DNA from: Vitis vinifera
Lineage: Eukaryota > Streptophyta > Magnoliopsida > Vitales > Vitaceae
Length of the DNA: 64,000 nt
NCBI RefSeq assembly: GCF_030704535.1
Contig: NC_081812.1
Location: 22,171,501-22,235,500, forward strand
Direction: 5' to 3'
Shown one piece after another: positions 10,977-23,100 of the stretch; position 1 is the stretch's first letter; each line of letters opens with the position of its first letter. The translations under genes were made by a program, and so were the position numbers. The notes under the pieces were generated by a model. The model saw only the letters and a program-made list of their open reading frames with translations. It did not search any database and was not told the origin of the DNA.

Positions 10977-13900
10977 ACCCAAATGGATCTTGGGACAGGA
11001 TAAGAGCATTGGCAATGATTGCAGATAGCAAACGGAGTCTATGTTCCCCATCAGAATGGCCAAGGCATTTTTGAAGTACACGGCAGCCATGACAATCCGT
11101 TGCAAGCTCAACACAGTGAGCACTCACAGCTTCAAAAAGGAACTGCAAAATGAGATCTCTCAGTATTTCATTGCAATCAACTTTAATCAAAAGCTTGTTG
11201 ATAGAATGGAAGTTAACAGCATTGTGTACATATGCCTCCACACAGAGGCTGGGTATACAGTTGAACACACACAATTTCAACCATTTTGTTGATGGATTTT
11301 TCAATGTACTATAGTGGTGGTGGAAATGGGTGGGGATGCAGGGTTGACAATGTTGATAATTGCAGAAGATCAAATATCCCTTCTGTGAGCAATATATAAA
11401 CAAAGCATATATAGAGGCAACTAAAATAAACTAGGGATAAAAAAAACTCCACGGGATATCTGCTCTACTACCTAACACCCAAAACCTAAACTCCCTTGCT
11501 ATTCAGAAACTTCAGCAACCTATTTTCTTCTCTTTTTTTTAAGGTTTCCAACAATCCATCAACTCTAAATTCCAAAATTATTAAATAACTATTCCCACTG
11601 TCTGTTTCTGTGAATAAAATCTAAGGCATAAGAGTTTTGGAAAGCTAAGACAGAGAGCCTTGTTTCCTAGTTTACATGTTGTCCAGCACAATTTGCAGTC
11701 TCAAGATAGAAAGACGAATTATGGTGAACAATTATCTTAAACCAAGGTAATTGGAAAATCCCTCAAAGAACTTGTGGATTTTAAGTTTTTAACTAAAAGA
11801 ATGAGGGTGATTATTTTGATAATCTCAACGGTTTTGGATACCAGAGGTGATGATTAGCCTGTTTGTACGTGGATGCAAGAGATGTTGACAAGACAAGGCT
11901 CCAAAAAGATTGTGCACAGCAATCAAATATCATTGCATCATGACTTCAGTATGGAAAATATGGTCATTATTCCTTTTGTGCACAAACAAAGCAATAATTT
12001 GATTACGATGGCATGGCAACCAACTGGTTCACTAGTGATGTGACCGTTATAAGATGTATCAATTCTGGAAAGGATTAGCATTGTACCGGAGGAGAATTCA
12101 TTTTTGGTACAGGTCAACATTACTTCTGGTAAAATACAATTGCCTATCACTTTCTCAATTAGCGGCAACTTGAAATAATTTATACGATTCGTTGCCCATG
12201 AAGATTAATAATAGTCTTGCTTCGAAGACCTCAGGAATGGCTTTCTGTATGTGAACACCTGTACCACTGTCTTGTCCACATATGTCCTAAGACAGTACTA
12301 AGAGCAATGAGAAAACATCAACCTTCAAAGCAACCAAATTTGGATGGGATTGATTTTATACAAAGTTATGTAAGATGAAAGAACCTGGTAAAGACGACAA
12401 AGAATGTTAACCAGAACAAAAGGTTATCCTCAACAATTTTCATATCCTATGCTAAAGAAGTTGTGCAATGAGTCATCAAAATGCAGAGTCACGACATCTC
12501 AAGTTCTACCAATTGAGAAATCAATTCTCAAACTCAGTGATACTATGGAATTAACTCCATTGGCATGATAAAATCCTAGAGAACAAAATTATTGAAAACC
12601 CCAGGAAATTTAATTCAACAAGGTTGGATTAATTCTCTATCTTGGTTTCTGTCCTACATCAACAGTTTAGCAATTTTCTCATGTTTAAAACTTTCTCCTC
12701 TAACATAATTGTATGATATCATCCTTCTTTGTACCTGCTATTTTAATGCAATAAATTGATTGTTTCTGATTAAAAAAAAATCCAATGAATGACTAGAAGA
12801 AGAAATAGATGCATAAATATATAATAGAAAGGTGTGAAAGCAGTCCATGCGAGCATCAATGTAGATGATAATAGTAAGAAATCACCTATACCTCAATATA
12901 TCCAGGCATCAAGTGCTGCAAGCAGCATTCTGCAACATGATAACCATTCAAATCTTTAATCAAATTCACGATACCAGGCTTCAGTGATGCAACAACCATC
13001 AAAAATTGCTCTGGGCTTTTAATGGTTTCAATCACCTTTTGAACAGACCTAGTCCTGTTATTGAAAAGAAAATGTTAACAGAAAGATATGCATTCATTTT
13101 AAGAATTTAAAGGAAAAGGAAAAGGGAAAGAAGCACAAACCCATGCATGTTAATTGAAACTGTAAGAAGATCTCCGGCTTTTGCAGTGATCGCAAAGACT
13201 ATTTGTGTCCTCTGATCCTCGCTACACACTTCAAGGAGCTTTTGAACAAGATAATTGCCAAAAGGATGTGTCATAAGCTCAACAACATGTCCAACAATCT
13301 CAAGGAAGATCTTCTCAATATCTTCAGCATTGCCCTCTGTCATTTTCCTTTGCAAGAAACGGCAACCACTTTGATCCTTAGCCATTAAATAAATTCTACC
13401 AGTAACTTCATCTACTGAATTATACTTCCGAGTTTGCAACCTCAGATTATCATGCCTGCTGTCTTTAGTATCAAGGGGCTGGGGCCAGTATTTCCTACCA
13501 TCCACTGGGGATGATCTAGTGCCAACGATATGAGCATTGTGGTAGAAATGGCCATTTGAAATCATCCTTCCATTAGAGCTCGAATTTGTAAACAATTCAC
13601 TTTCTCTGATAAAGTTGATTTCTTTAACTGAATTTAGACCATTCTTCCTCATTAATATCTTTTCAGGATAAGATTGTTCCCCCATTTTCCCAAAACCTTG
13701 GACAACGTTAAAATCTTTTGGGGAAAGGGCAGGTTGCGGATTAGCAAAACTGATTGGACATTTCTTCCTCTGGCCATGCGTGAATGGACAATTCTCACCC
13801 CTTCCACAGAAACCCTGAGCATAGTAGCGACAAAGAATGCTGCTGATTAAATTGGAGCCTGAACAACCAAATCTCCTGGGAATTGCACCATCGCTCTGAA

Positions 13901-14894
13901 AGGATTCTTCACTAAAATTTTCATATTGATAGGAAATGGGATTGTTGACATATGATTTTTCAATGTTCCAAGTTCTAATCACATTTGCTGCATTCTCACT
14001 GGCCTGAATCAGATTTCGGGCTTCTGATCGCTGATTTTGGAGATCATGCCAGTGCAGATATTTCTTATGCATTATGGAATACCGCTCCTCCTCTGCATGC
14101 AGCCATGGAATGTGAGACTCTGTAAATTCTTGTGATTGCATTCCAAGAACAGGAGACTGCAGACTTGAGAAGTAACTTTGCGAACAGGGCACATCTGGAA
14201 CCTTGGTTCCAGGAGAAGAAACGGTCAAAAGAACCTGAGAAGGATTTGTTTGATAAGCTAACAGCTGGCAAGAAACAGCTTTCTCCCCCTGCACTTGATC
14301 ATCAAGCTTCAGAAAGTCCACATTGTGTTTCCCATTCATTTCCACATTGAATTGATCAAAGCGGTTTGGTGGGATGTCCTCAGTATTTGTTCTAGTAAGT
14401 ATACTATGTGATTGTGGAGAAAGGGGGAGAGAGTCTTTTAGCAAGTTTGCAAATTGATCATCCAGTAAAAAGGTGTGATCGAGCCTCTGAGAATTGGCAG
14501 CTTTAATTGCCTCTTCCCCTTTGAAGCTCAATTCTGCTAATGAAGATGAAAGGGATTGCTCACTGGGCAGGTTAGACTCCTCCTGGTCCATAATCTTGAT
14601 GGGTGTCTGGTGATCGCCTTCTAGGCCTAATCTGTCACCATCTAACCTTCCGTAGGTTTCAATTTTCCCATCACAAGTTCCTTCAAATGAATTGCCTTGT
14701 TTGCCGAAGGACAAAGCAGGAGGAGGAGGAAAGGACTCTCTAGTCTTTTCATGCAAATGATTCCGTTCAAAATCAGTTGAGGAATATTTCTGTATAGAAT
14801 TCTGAGGATGCCAACTTCCAGAAGTGGCATTTGGTATCAAGTTTAATAGGATCTCGAGCTCATCGACTTCTTGTTCAGCCTTTCCTTCTTCCAT
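10433..14894 (-). CDS. PUF (Pumilio) RNA-binding protein with N-terminal CCCH zinc finger
   Basis: Post-transcriptional regulator resembling Arabidopsis APUM9-12-type proteins. Exons on the minus strand are 14894-13141, 13054-12892, 11142-10979, 10882-10624 and 10540-10433, totalling 815 residues with consistent phases. The start MEEGKAEQEVDELE is the first in-frame ATG; upstream in-frame codons reach a stop. Residues 1-350 are low-complexity. A CCCH finger (C-x7-C-x5-C-x3-H, residues about 355-373) follows, then a Pumilio homology domain from about residue 500 to the end with eight repeats. Base-reading positions 12/13/16 are CR/Q, NY/Q, TR/Q, YH/E, CR/Q, NY/Q, SN/E, NY/Q for repeats 1-8. 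All resemble the UGUANAUA code except repeat 4. Only exon 1 encodes the N-terminal half; the small downstream exons each hold one or two repeats. It is probably cytoplasmic. The pairing with a CCCH finger is the odd feature. Confidence 0.9.
10929..10970. repeat. (GA)n microsatellite next to a PUF 5' splice site
   Basis: About 20 GA units in the intron 10883-10978. On the sense (minus) strand this is a (CT)n run that starts within about 10 nt of the GTACTC donor at 10978. Confidence 0.92.
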
Positions 14895-15900
14895 CTTGCT
14901 GATAGCAGGAAGCTTACGACTACCTCGATTTGAAAACACAGCCAGCTCTACTCAGCAGCACAGAAACACGATCTCTCTCTTCATCAAATCCCATTTAAGA
15001 GATAATCTAGTCTCTGTAATCAATGTCCACAACAAATGTAAGCATCATTCAAGCAAATATAAAATGCAAATTTTGGTCTGAGCCAATACAAACCATCAAT
15101 CAGAATTTATAAAAACTGAGGATTTCTATAAAACAATGGAGCTTTCAGAATTTATAAAAACAAAAAATTTATATAAAACCGTATGACTAGAATTCTCTTC
15201 CTTAGATAGCCAAATTCTATTTCTATGCAACAAACATCCGAAAGATAAATGTCTATTCCCAAACTGCGATATTAAAACAAAATCCCATTTCATTGATGAC
15301 GGTGGGAAGATAATTCCGCTGATAATTCAATGAAATCCACCCTGTTCGCAATCAGATTTTACAGTCAAGTCCAAAACCCCTCAAAACCACAAACAAATGA
15401 CAACCCTTTATTTGGCGATCCAGATCGTCATTATCATTCAATTCTCAATTTCACAGTCAAGACGATAAATGAAATACCAAATCCGACGGTTTCAACGAAA
15501 TCCGAACTCAAATTCGACAACCCCATCAAACTTACCAAAACCCCTAAAACCCTGATCATCAATAAAACACACCCAACTCGGAGGATAAATCCAGTTTCCC
15601 GGAGAACACACCACAGAAGAGCCACAAAAAACTAAAACCCATCAATGAAAATGGGCTAACACGTCAAGAAACGGACCGAGAAAGAAGAGATAAAAGAGAA
15701 CCCACGTTCCATTAAAGCGTACCAATTGAATGTGCACCAGCATTGCCATTTGCAGAGAGGGAAAAAAACGTAGAGCCTTTTGGGGTTGTGCAGAAAGGTG
15801 GAGAAGAGAAGCTTTCCAAAGAAGAATAGAGAAAAAAGAGAGAGAAAGTGAACATCAACAATAACACACAACACCAACTACATGGCAAATAACATAGCAT
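14895..15900 (-). other. 5' UTR region of the PUF gene
   Basis: The minus-strand sequence at about 15730-15870 is CT-rich, as plant leaders are, and ends at a possible donor (GTACGC, about 15722). A leader exon there, spliced to an acceptor near 14940-14950, is plausible. A short reading frame beginning ATGGCAATG lies in this leader just before the donor and could be a uORF or an alternative N-terminus. Not resolved. Confidence 0.4.
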
Positions 15901-17192
15901 GCATGATTTCCTTCTGTTTTTAATAAGGTTTTGGGAACTTGCTACGGCAGTTTCCACTCCTCTTCTTACTCTTTTCACATAAATCCCCTTTTGTCCTATG
16001 TGATAGACCATGCCATGTGTGGGAATATAAAGAGACAACTAGGAAAACAATTTGGGTTTTTCCTTCTCTTCGTGTCATTCATCCAGACCCCATCTTTATT
16101 TCTTGATAGAAATTCGTAAAAATTAAAATATGTAAACAAATCTCCCGTATCTTTCGTCCCGACTTTCTTTCATTATCAACTTCTTTTTGACTATGAACCC
16201 ACAAAATTCAGAGAAGTTTTCACAAATAATTTCTCTTTCAAAAACTCTTTGATTTTAAACACCCCCATCAATGATATTTGACTGGCAGTTAGAAATCAAA
16301 GTGGCAGACCCATTAACCCAGTCGTTTCTGCTTCTATTTATATCTTACTCGTTTTGATTTTCAAAAAACACTTTTCTTGAAACATATATAACAAGTATGA
16401 TATCATTAGTTATGAAGATATATTCTTTTGAAGTATGGACCATGGAGGAGCCCAAACCAGCCCACATTGGAATCCTTAGGGGAGAAGAAACTGACCCATA
16501 TGTCATTGACAGTGAAAAATAACGCGCTTTAGAAGAAAATGTATAGAGAAGATTCTCAGAAATAGCATGGAAGGGATTCTGGAAGGATGTTTATCTTTGG
16601 GAATGGGTGATTCAATTGGGTTCCTTGGAGGAATAGTTGGAGCCTTAGACTAGCAGGTCAAGTATTAGATTAGTTGCAACTTGCAAGTACGGTACATAGT
16701 GATAAGATACACGGTTTGGGGACTTTTTCAAAAAACTTTTTGAAAGTTCAAAGTTTTTTTTTTCTTTAATGTGATTAATTTTAATAATTTGTTTTTTTTT
16801 TCAAAATTTAATACAAAAACAATAATAATTTGTTTTTTCTTATAGAGGATAAGGGCATATTTAATAATTAGTTTTTGAAAACAGATTTTGAAAATTGTTA
16901 TCCAATTTTTGCAAACCAAATTTCTGTTTAAAAAACTAAAATATTTTAAACTTGTTTTTAATATTTTAAAAAATAATTTTTATATATAGGATTCCATTTT
17001 TAATCATTTTATATATTTATATAATTATTTCTTAAAATAATACTCATAGAACGATATAAAACAACTAAAAAATATGGTCTGAAAGTTTAATTTTTACTTA
17101 TTTAAAAATATATGTATTTATTTTTTCATAAATTAGATAATTATCTTCTAAAATGCTTTTCTACTTGATAATATTAAATAAAATTATCAAAA

Positions 17193-17380
17193 AATTAACT
17201 TATCATTTTAATTTGATAAAATATTCGTACAAATAAATATATTATAATTTTTATATATTATATAATATGAAATACAAATCATTTTAAAAAGAATTTTCAC
17301 GATCCCAAATGATAAATAAAATATTTTTAATTTTCTAATTAATAATGATTTTATATTTTTGTATCATGTAAATCCACCCA
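17193..17380 (+). repeat. Dispersed AT-rich repeat, copy A
   Basis: Shares the order AACTTATCATTTTAATTTGA, an AAATAAATATATTATAA block, a TGATAAATAAAAT block and a TATCATGTAAATC block with 25553-25735, in the same orientation. It is an unclassified noncoding relic. Confidence 0.6.
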
Positions 17381-18429
17381 TCTTCTATTTTTTTTTTAAA
17401 TGGATACAAATTAGTTGACATAAATTTTATACAATTAAAACTTTTTTTTAATTTGAAAAAAAGTATTTGTATTTTAAAATATTTTTAAACTAATGAAAGT
17501 TGAAAAAAAAATTTATATTTTTTCAAATCAGTCGAGACTCACTTTTTTCTTTAGTTTTTATATGATGCAATACATCACATCAATCTCATTTATAATTTCA
17601 AAAAATATATAATTTTGTGATATGAGAATTATCTTATAATTTTAATTAAATAATATTATAAATATAAATACGCATTAAATCATGACTTTATTTATTTATT
17701 TATTTCAACTTTCACTAACTCATACCCATGAAGACAAATACTAACAATAAAATCAATTGTAGCAATGACATGAAAATGAATCAAAGTTTGAATTATCACC
17801 CTAAAGATATATTTTTATTTATTTAAATTATGAAAAACAAATATATGGGTTTTTTTTTTTCTAATTTGATAGAATGATGGCAATTGCCTTGGAATTATAC
17901 ACAATTCAAAAAATAATTTTCAAATAATTGTCTGCAAGGTACCAAAATAAAATCAAGGTACGACCATGGAGGAGTTAAGTGGACCTTTCCAGTGGGCCCA
18001 GTAAGGCCCATTGGAATTTTTGTGTCTAACCATTTATACTGGTATTTCCTTAGCCCCTAAGGAATCTCCTTTTTGACTACTACGTATTCCACCAAAACAA
18101 GATAAGCCAAACAAGGAACAAAGTCTTCCACATAAGTCTTTAGGATTTGTTTTAGGGTAGCCCTCTTTTTCATGCCTTAATAAAGAAATGTTTCATATAA
18201 AAGATCTGGTTTGTTTGGTAATGTTTTGAAATATAATTTTTTTTAAATTAGTTCTTTTTTTATAATAAAATTATATTCCAAGTGGGAAATATTATTATTG
18301 TTTTATTTTTCTATTTATATGATATGGTCTTACTTAAATATTCCTAATTGTGTTCATTTTTCAGAAAACTTTACAAAAAAATATTTTTAAAATACCTTAA
18401 ATTTATTTTATTTTTAAAGAAAATTTTAA

Positions 18430-18764
18430 GGCCTATTTGGTAGTTTTATGTTTTTTTCATAACAAAAAAATATAGAAAAGATATTTGACAACCAAAAATT
18501 ATTTTTTGTTATTCAAGATATAAAATATGGTGTTTTCTATATTATTTTTTATTTTATTTTTTTACTTGTTTTCTCATTATAAAATAATTATATAAATATT
18601 AAAAATAAAATATTAGATATAAAATTTATTTTTAAAACATATTTAAAAATAGGTTAAAAATATTTTAAGTTTCTAAACATACTTTTATTATACAAAAATC
18701 AAATAACTTTGTTTTCAAAAACTATTTTTCATAATTATTTTTTAAAACAGTTACTAAACAGACA
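18430..18764. mobile_element. hAT-like MITE, copy 1
   Basis: About 335 bp. It begins GGCCTATTTGGTAGTT and ends with the complement of TGTCTGTTTAGTAACT. The subterminal segments (TTTGACAACCAAAAA near the left end, GTTTTCAAAAACTATTTTTC near the right) are shared with 44019-44350. No coding capacity. Confidence 0.6.
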
Positions 18765-19730
18765 TTTAAAATTAAAAAATTATCAAATATTTTGTTATCC
18801 TTGATTTGATATATATATATAAGGAACCCTACAAATTCAAATTCAATCATTTTTTTTTTTAAATAATATAATTATCCTTCAAATTTTTCTTATCAAAACC
18901 ACAAAAGGCCCGGAAACAACTTCATACAGCTGGCCCATGATGCAACATCCCCCATTATTATTGGTACCATATCGGTCCTTTCTCATTTGGTTGTATTTTG
19001 TGACTTGTAATTTGCTTTTGTTTTTTTTTTCCTTTTTACATATATTTTTAAACTATCTTTCCCCCTTCACCAATTAAAATGTTGGTAAATACTACATATG
19101 AAAGCATTGTAATAGTAATTCAACCTAATATGAGAAGAATTGTTGACTAGTTATTGTGTTTCGTTGAAAAAACGCAAACTTACCATGCATTGAATTATGA
19201 CCGAATATCGGAATATCTTTCAACTAGAAGCGATAAGTGTTCCCATCCCTTGATTGCCGACCCTCGAGAAGGTCTACGGGCCACATGTCATTGGTCAAAC
19301 CCTTATGATGAATTTTATTAAAAGAGTTTATTATCTAAAAGATAGCTTGAAATAATTTTGTATTCAATGAAAATTTTATATGTATTAAATATTTATTTGA
19401 AAGTTCTTTCAAAATATTAAAAGTAGTTTTTGAAAATCAAACATAGCTTTTAAAAGTTTTTATGAGTCTATCTTCTTATTATTTTGAAAAATAAGAAGAT
19501 ACACATATTTCCTAAATTGGATATTAGAAGTAAATTTTTTTTAATTAATCAATAATCAAACGATATCTTAATTAAGTCTTAACACTACTCCTTGAAATTT
19601 ATGATATAGTTTTTATAAAAATCAATAATATGCTTTAAATTAAAGTGAAAAGCTAAAAAAAATAAATTTGGTTGATGGGTATGTGGGGTTGTGTATGGGC
19701 TACAAACACCCAAGTGGAGCCCAGAAGGAA

Positions 19731-19950
19731 AAAGGCCCAAACCCTAGAAAGAGTATAGAGTTCAGCGAGGGGTTCATATTCTCGACTGATTAGGGTTTGA
19801 AAAGAATCGACTAGAAAGTCTGAAAATCTAGAAACATAAATAGATAAAAATCCAAAAAAAGAAAGAAAGAAAAAAATATATCTCCGGTTTTGGAGGCAGA
19901 GCCGTGGTGCTATTTGAATCACCGCTTTTCTCAATAGTCTCTCTATATAA
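19731..19950 (+). promoter_or_regulatory. ECT2 core promoter (site II/telo-box and TATA)
   Basis: GGCCCAAACCCTAG at about 19733-19746 combines a GGCCCA site-II-like element with a telo-box (AAACCCTA), typical of genes expressed in dividing cells. A TATA box CTATATAA lies at 19943-19950, so transcription would start near 19975, just ahead of a CT-rich leader that ends at the ATG at 20140. Confidence 0.6.
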
Positions 19951-20139
19951 CTACTTTCTTTCTCTCTCTAAAACCCTCTTTCTCTCTCTCTAAACCTCCC
20001 AAAACTCTTTGGCGGCTACCCCTTCTGCAAGCCAAACACCCATCTATCCCTTTTCGCTCCATACCATTCATTGTTGAATTTCTAGGGTTTGGGTCGCTTT
20101 GGGTCTGCTCCAGAGTTCGTCTCAGCCGTCGATCTCGTC

Positions 20140-23100
20140 ATGGCAACCGTTGCCCCGCCGTCTGATCGTATCCTTACTCGGGTCGGCTGGTTGTGCTGTG
20201 TTTTTTTGGGTTTTTGTTTTTTCTCGATCTGTTCGATCATGGGGTTATTGATTGGTTGAATTGTTCGATTCTGTTTTTTATCCTCTTATTCTATTTCGTG
20301 TGTGGGTTTTGCTTGGGTTTATGCGTATATCAGCAAGGGTGTTTTTTGCTTATATGATTTGCGATATGATTGGAGAGGTCCTCTAGGGTTTAGTATATGT
20401 GGGCTTACAGATTTGTTTGTTTGTTTGTTTGTCTTTTTTTTTTTAATTCCTTATTTGCGGGTGTTGTAGACTTGTACTTGTTTGATATTGAAATATATGC
20501 AATTTAGGTTTGTTGATACTTTTTATGCTAAAAAGTAGTTAAAAAGGAAAAGAAACAGAACTTGGAATCTTGATACTGTTATGTCCTTATGAACTGCTAA
20601 TTATTATGAAATTTGGGCTGTCATTTCCTTTACCCTTTCTGTCACAGAAGCTGCAGATTTACTGCAGAAGCTGTCATTAGACCCCCAGGCCAAGAGCCTT
20701 GAAGTATCTGAGCAGGCTAAGAAGGTAGTCTTTCTTTTTGATCCATTTATACTACTCAAAAGTTATTGTTTTTAAACTTTTATTTCGGTATTGATGCGGG
20801 TAAACATATTTTCTGCGATTCAGTTTGTGTCTGTTGATTCGGGTGATTTGGCTAATGGTTTGGGTAAGCCATTTGAGCGATCCGCCACACATTTACATCA
20901 AGATTTCGTGGATCCAAATATGTGTTACCTTCCTAATGGATACCCATCTACTTATTATTTTGCGCCAGGTAATTTGTTATGATAATTGTTCACAGATGAC
21001 CGATGTTGGAAATAATATATGCTTGGCGTGATGTGGATTTTTCTTATACAGGTTATGATGGGCAAATGAACGAGTGGGGTGATGGCGTTGAGATGCCTCC
21101 TGTAAGTTATGCCAATTTCTCATTTATGTTTGTGTAGATGATATGTTGACCATTTGAAGAGGAATTGCTCATAATGGTGTCTTTTAGTCATTTCTTCTGA
21201 TTTGTCTCCTTTTGGGTGGTGTGAATATAACAATTATCCTGATGGTAGGTGTTAGTATCTTAGGATACAAGCACATCCAAAGCGTGTGTGTTTATATCCA
21301 AGATATATTATTGTGTTTAATTTTGTTTAATTTTTTTTTTACATGCATCTGCACAACACAAGTAGTTTTCTAAATGGAAATGTATCCCTTCCCTAGTATC
21401 AAGGTTCCCCACTGGGTTGTTAAAGTGTGTGTTCATATTCATGATACATTAGTATGTTCCATTTTGTTTCATTTTTTTATATGTATATGCACAACACAAG
21501 TAGTATTCTAAGTGGAAATGTATCCCTTCCCTAGTCCCAAGGTTCCCTACTGGGTTGTTAAATTTGCTATGGTTCTTTTTTCTGGGAATGTACCTGAACT
21601 GGGAATGGACCAGCAGCTTTCATGATGATATCCACATAATTTCTAACAAGTCTACAATCAACCTAAGCCGTTCAGGGGTTGCTAAGCCATTACAACCTCC
21701 ACTGGTTAAATTTTTTAACCCATGGCCCTACTTTTTTCCTGACCAAAAAAAGGGTTGTACTCCTGTTTCAAGGTTAAAATGGTGATAACTTCTAATTTTG
21801 TTAAAAAAAACCCGTGTAAAGCTTTTTTCTAGCTTAAAAGTTACAACCTATCCTCTTAATATACCATTTTTTATTTTTTTGGTACTAGTGGTTTTATCTA
21901 TTGTCAGTTTTGGATGAGAGTTAGGTGAACTTTATGCATAAGTTTAACTACTGTTATGAAAATAGCTTTTCATCAGTTATTTTTTTATTGACAGGGTGTA
22001 TACGGTGATATATATCACCATGGTTTTGGTTATCCATATGGAACGTATCCCCCACCAGGTTCACCTGTTCCCACCATGGGACACGATGGTCAGTTGTATG
22101 GACCACAACATTACCAGTATCCTACTCCTTATTACCAGCCTCAAGCTCCAAATGGTGGGCCTTATGCTCCCAGCCAAGTCACTGCTCCCCAGGGGGATGT
22201 CTCTACTTCAGTTGCACCCGACCAAGTTCCTTTATCTGTTGAAGCGGCTAAAGGGAATACAAACAATCTAGTAAACGGTGGGAATGTGAATGGAAATAAT
22301 GGCCCAAAAGCACTTAGACCGAGCCACCAAAACTCATCTTTAAGTTCAAATGGTTCCTATGGAAGGGCATCGCTGCCAACAGGTGTTCCATCTTCAGGTT
22401 ATCAGGATCCAAGGTTTGGGTTTGATGGAACTAGATCATTGATCCCTTCAGCAGATATGTTTTCCGAGGGTCAGTCCAAACATGTAGCAAGTGTGGGTTT
22501 CTCATCACCAGTTTCTCATGCCAACAACTTTCCATCTGGAAGGAATCAGAATTTTCGCCCTATTCCGCAACTGATGGTATGTAATAGATAAAGCATTTGA
22601 CAAACCATTCCAAAATTGAATGACTCCATTTTTGGTTGGCATCTGAGTCTTCAGATTAGTATATTATATTCCAGCTTATTTTAAATGGTTTTTTTCCCTT
22701 CAAAGTTGCTCTGAGATTAGGCCATTTGATATTTACTTCCAGTAAGAAATATATGTAGAGTTGTTTTCAAGTGGTGTAAAGAGGGGAAAAAAAAAATCTT
22801 TGTTTCAAAATCACTTCTATTTCATTATTATTTCTCATATTGTTAATTTGTCACATGATATTCTCTTGGTTTTACATGACCAACTTGTTTGTTTAATTTT
22901 TATAGAAGTTGAACTCGGTTTTCAAACTTTGATTTTTCATCCACTATTTTTAAAATGATTTTATGTTATTGTATTTGTGTTCAAACCATTTTATTAAAAC
23001 TTGACTTATTGATCTGATCACTGGGTTTACAGCATGCAAGGGCGGCATCTGGCTTGGGCCAGGCTTCTGGATTCATGAGCCGCATGTACCCAAACAATAG

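Larger units (their letters stand above)
15901..19730. other. AT-rich intergenic DNA with transposon relics
   Basis: The divergent PUF and ECT2 genes are separated by about 3.8 kb. It contains a MITE at 18430-18764, a fragment of the same family near 16855-16990, and a repeat at 17193-17380 shared with 25553-25735. No coding sequence is supported. Confidence 0.6.

Noticed and set aside
10507-11403. Continuous minus-strand frame through the PUF exons and the (CT)n intron
   Set aside because: The (SL)n stretch comes from the microsatellite. Splice sites at 10978 and 10883 restore the Pumilio repeat sequence (FG-NYVVQ) exactly.
15330-15635. Plus-strand open frame of 101 codons
   Set aside because: It lies in the presumed PUF leader intron, has low-complexity content, and has no recognisable family or splice context.
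19653-19934. Minus-strand open frame in the ECT2 promoter
   Set aside because: It overlaps the telo-box/TATA promoter and has no family resemblance; a chance frame.
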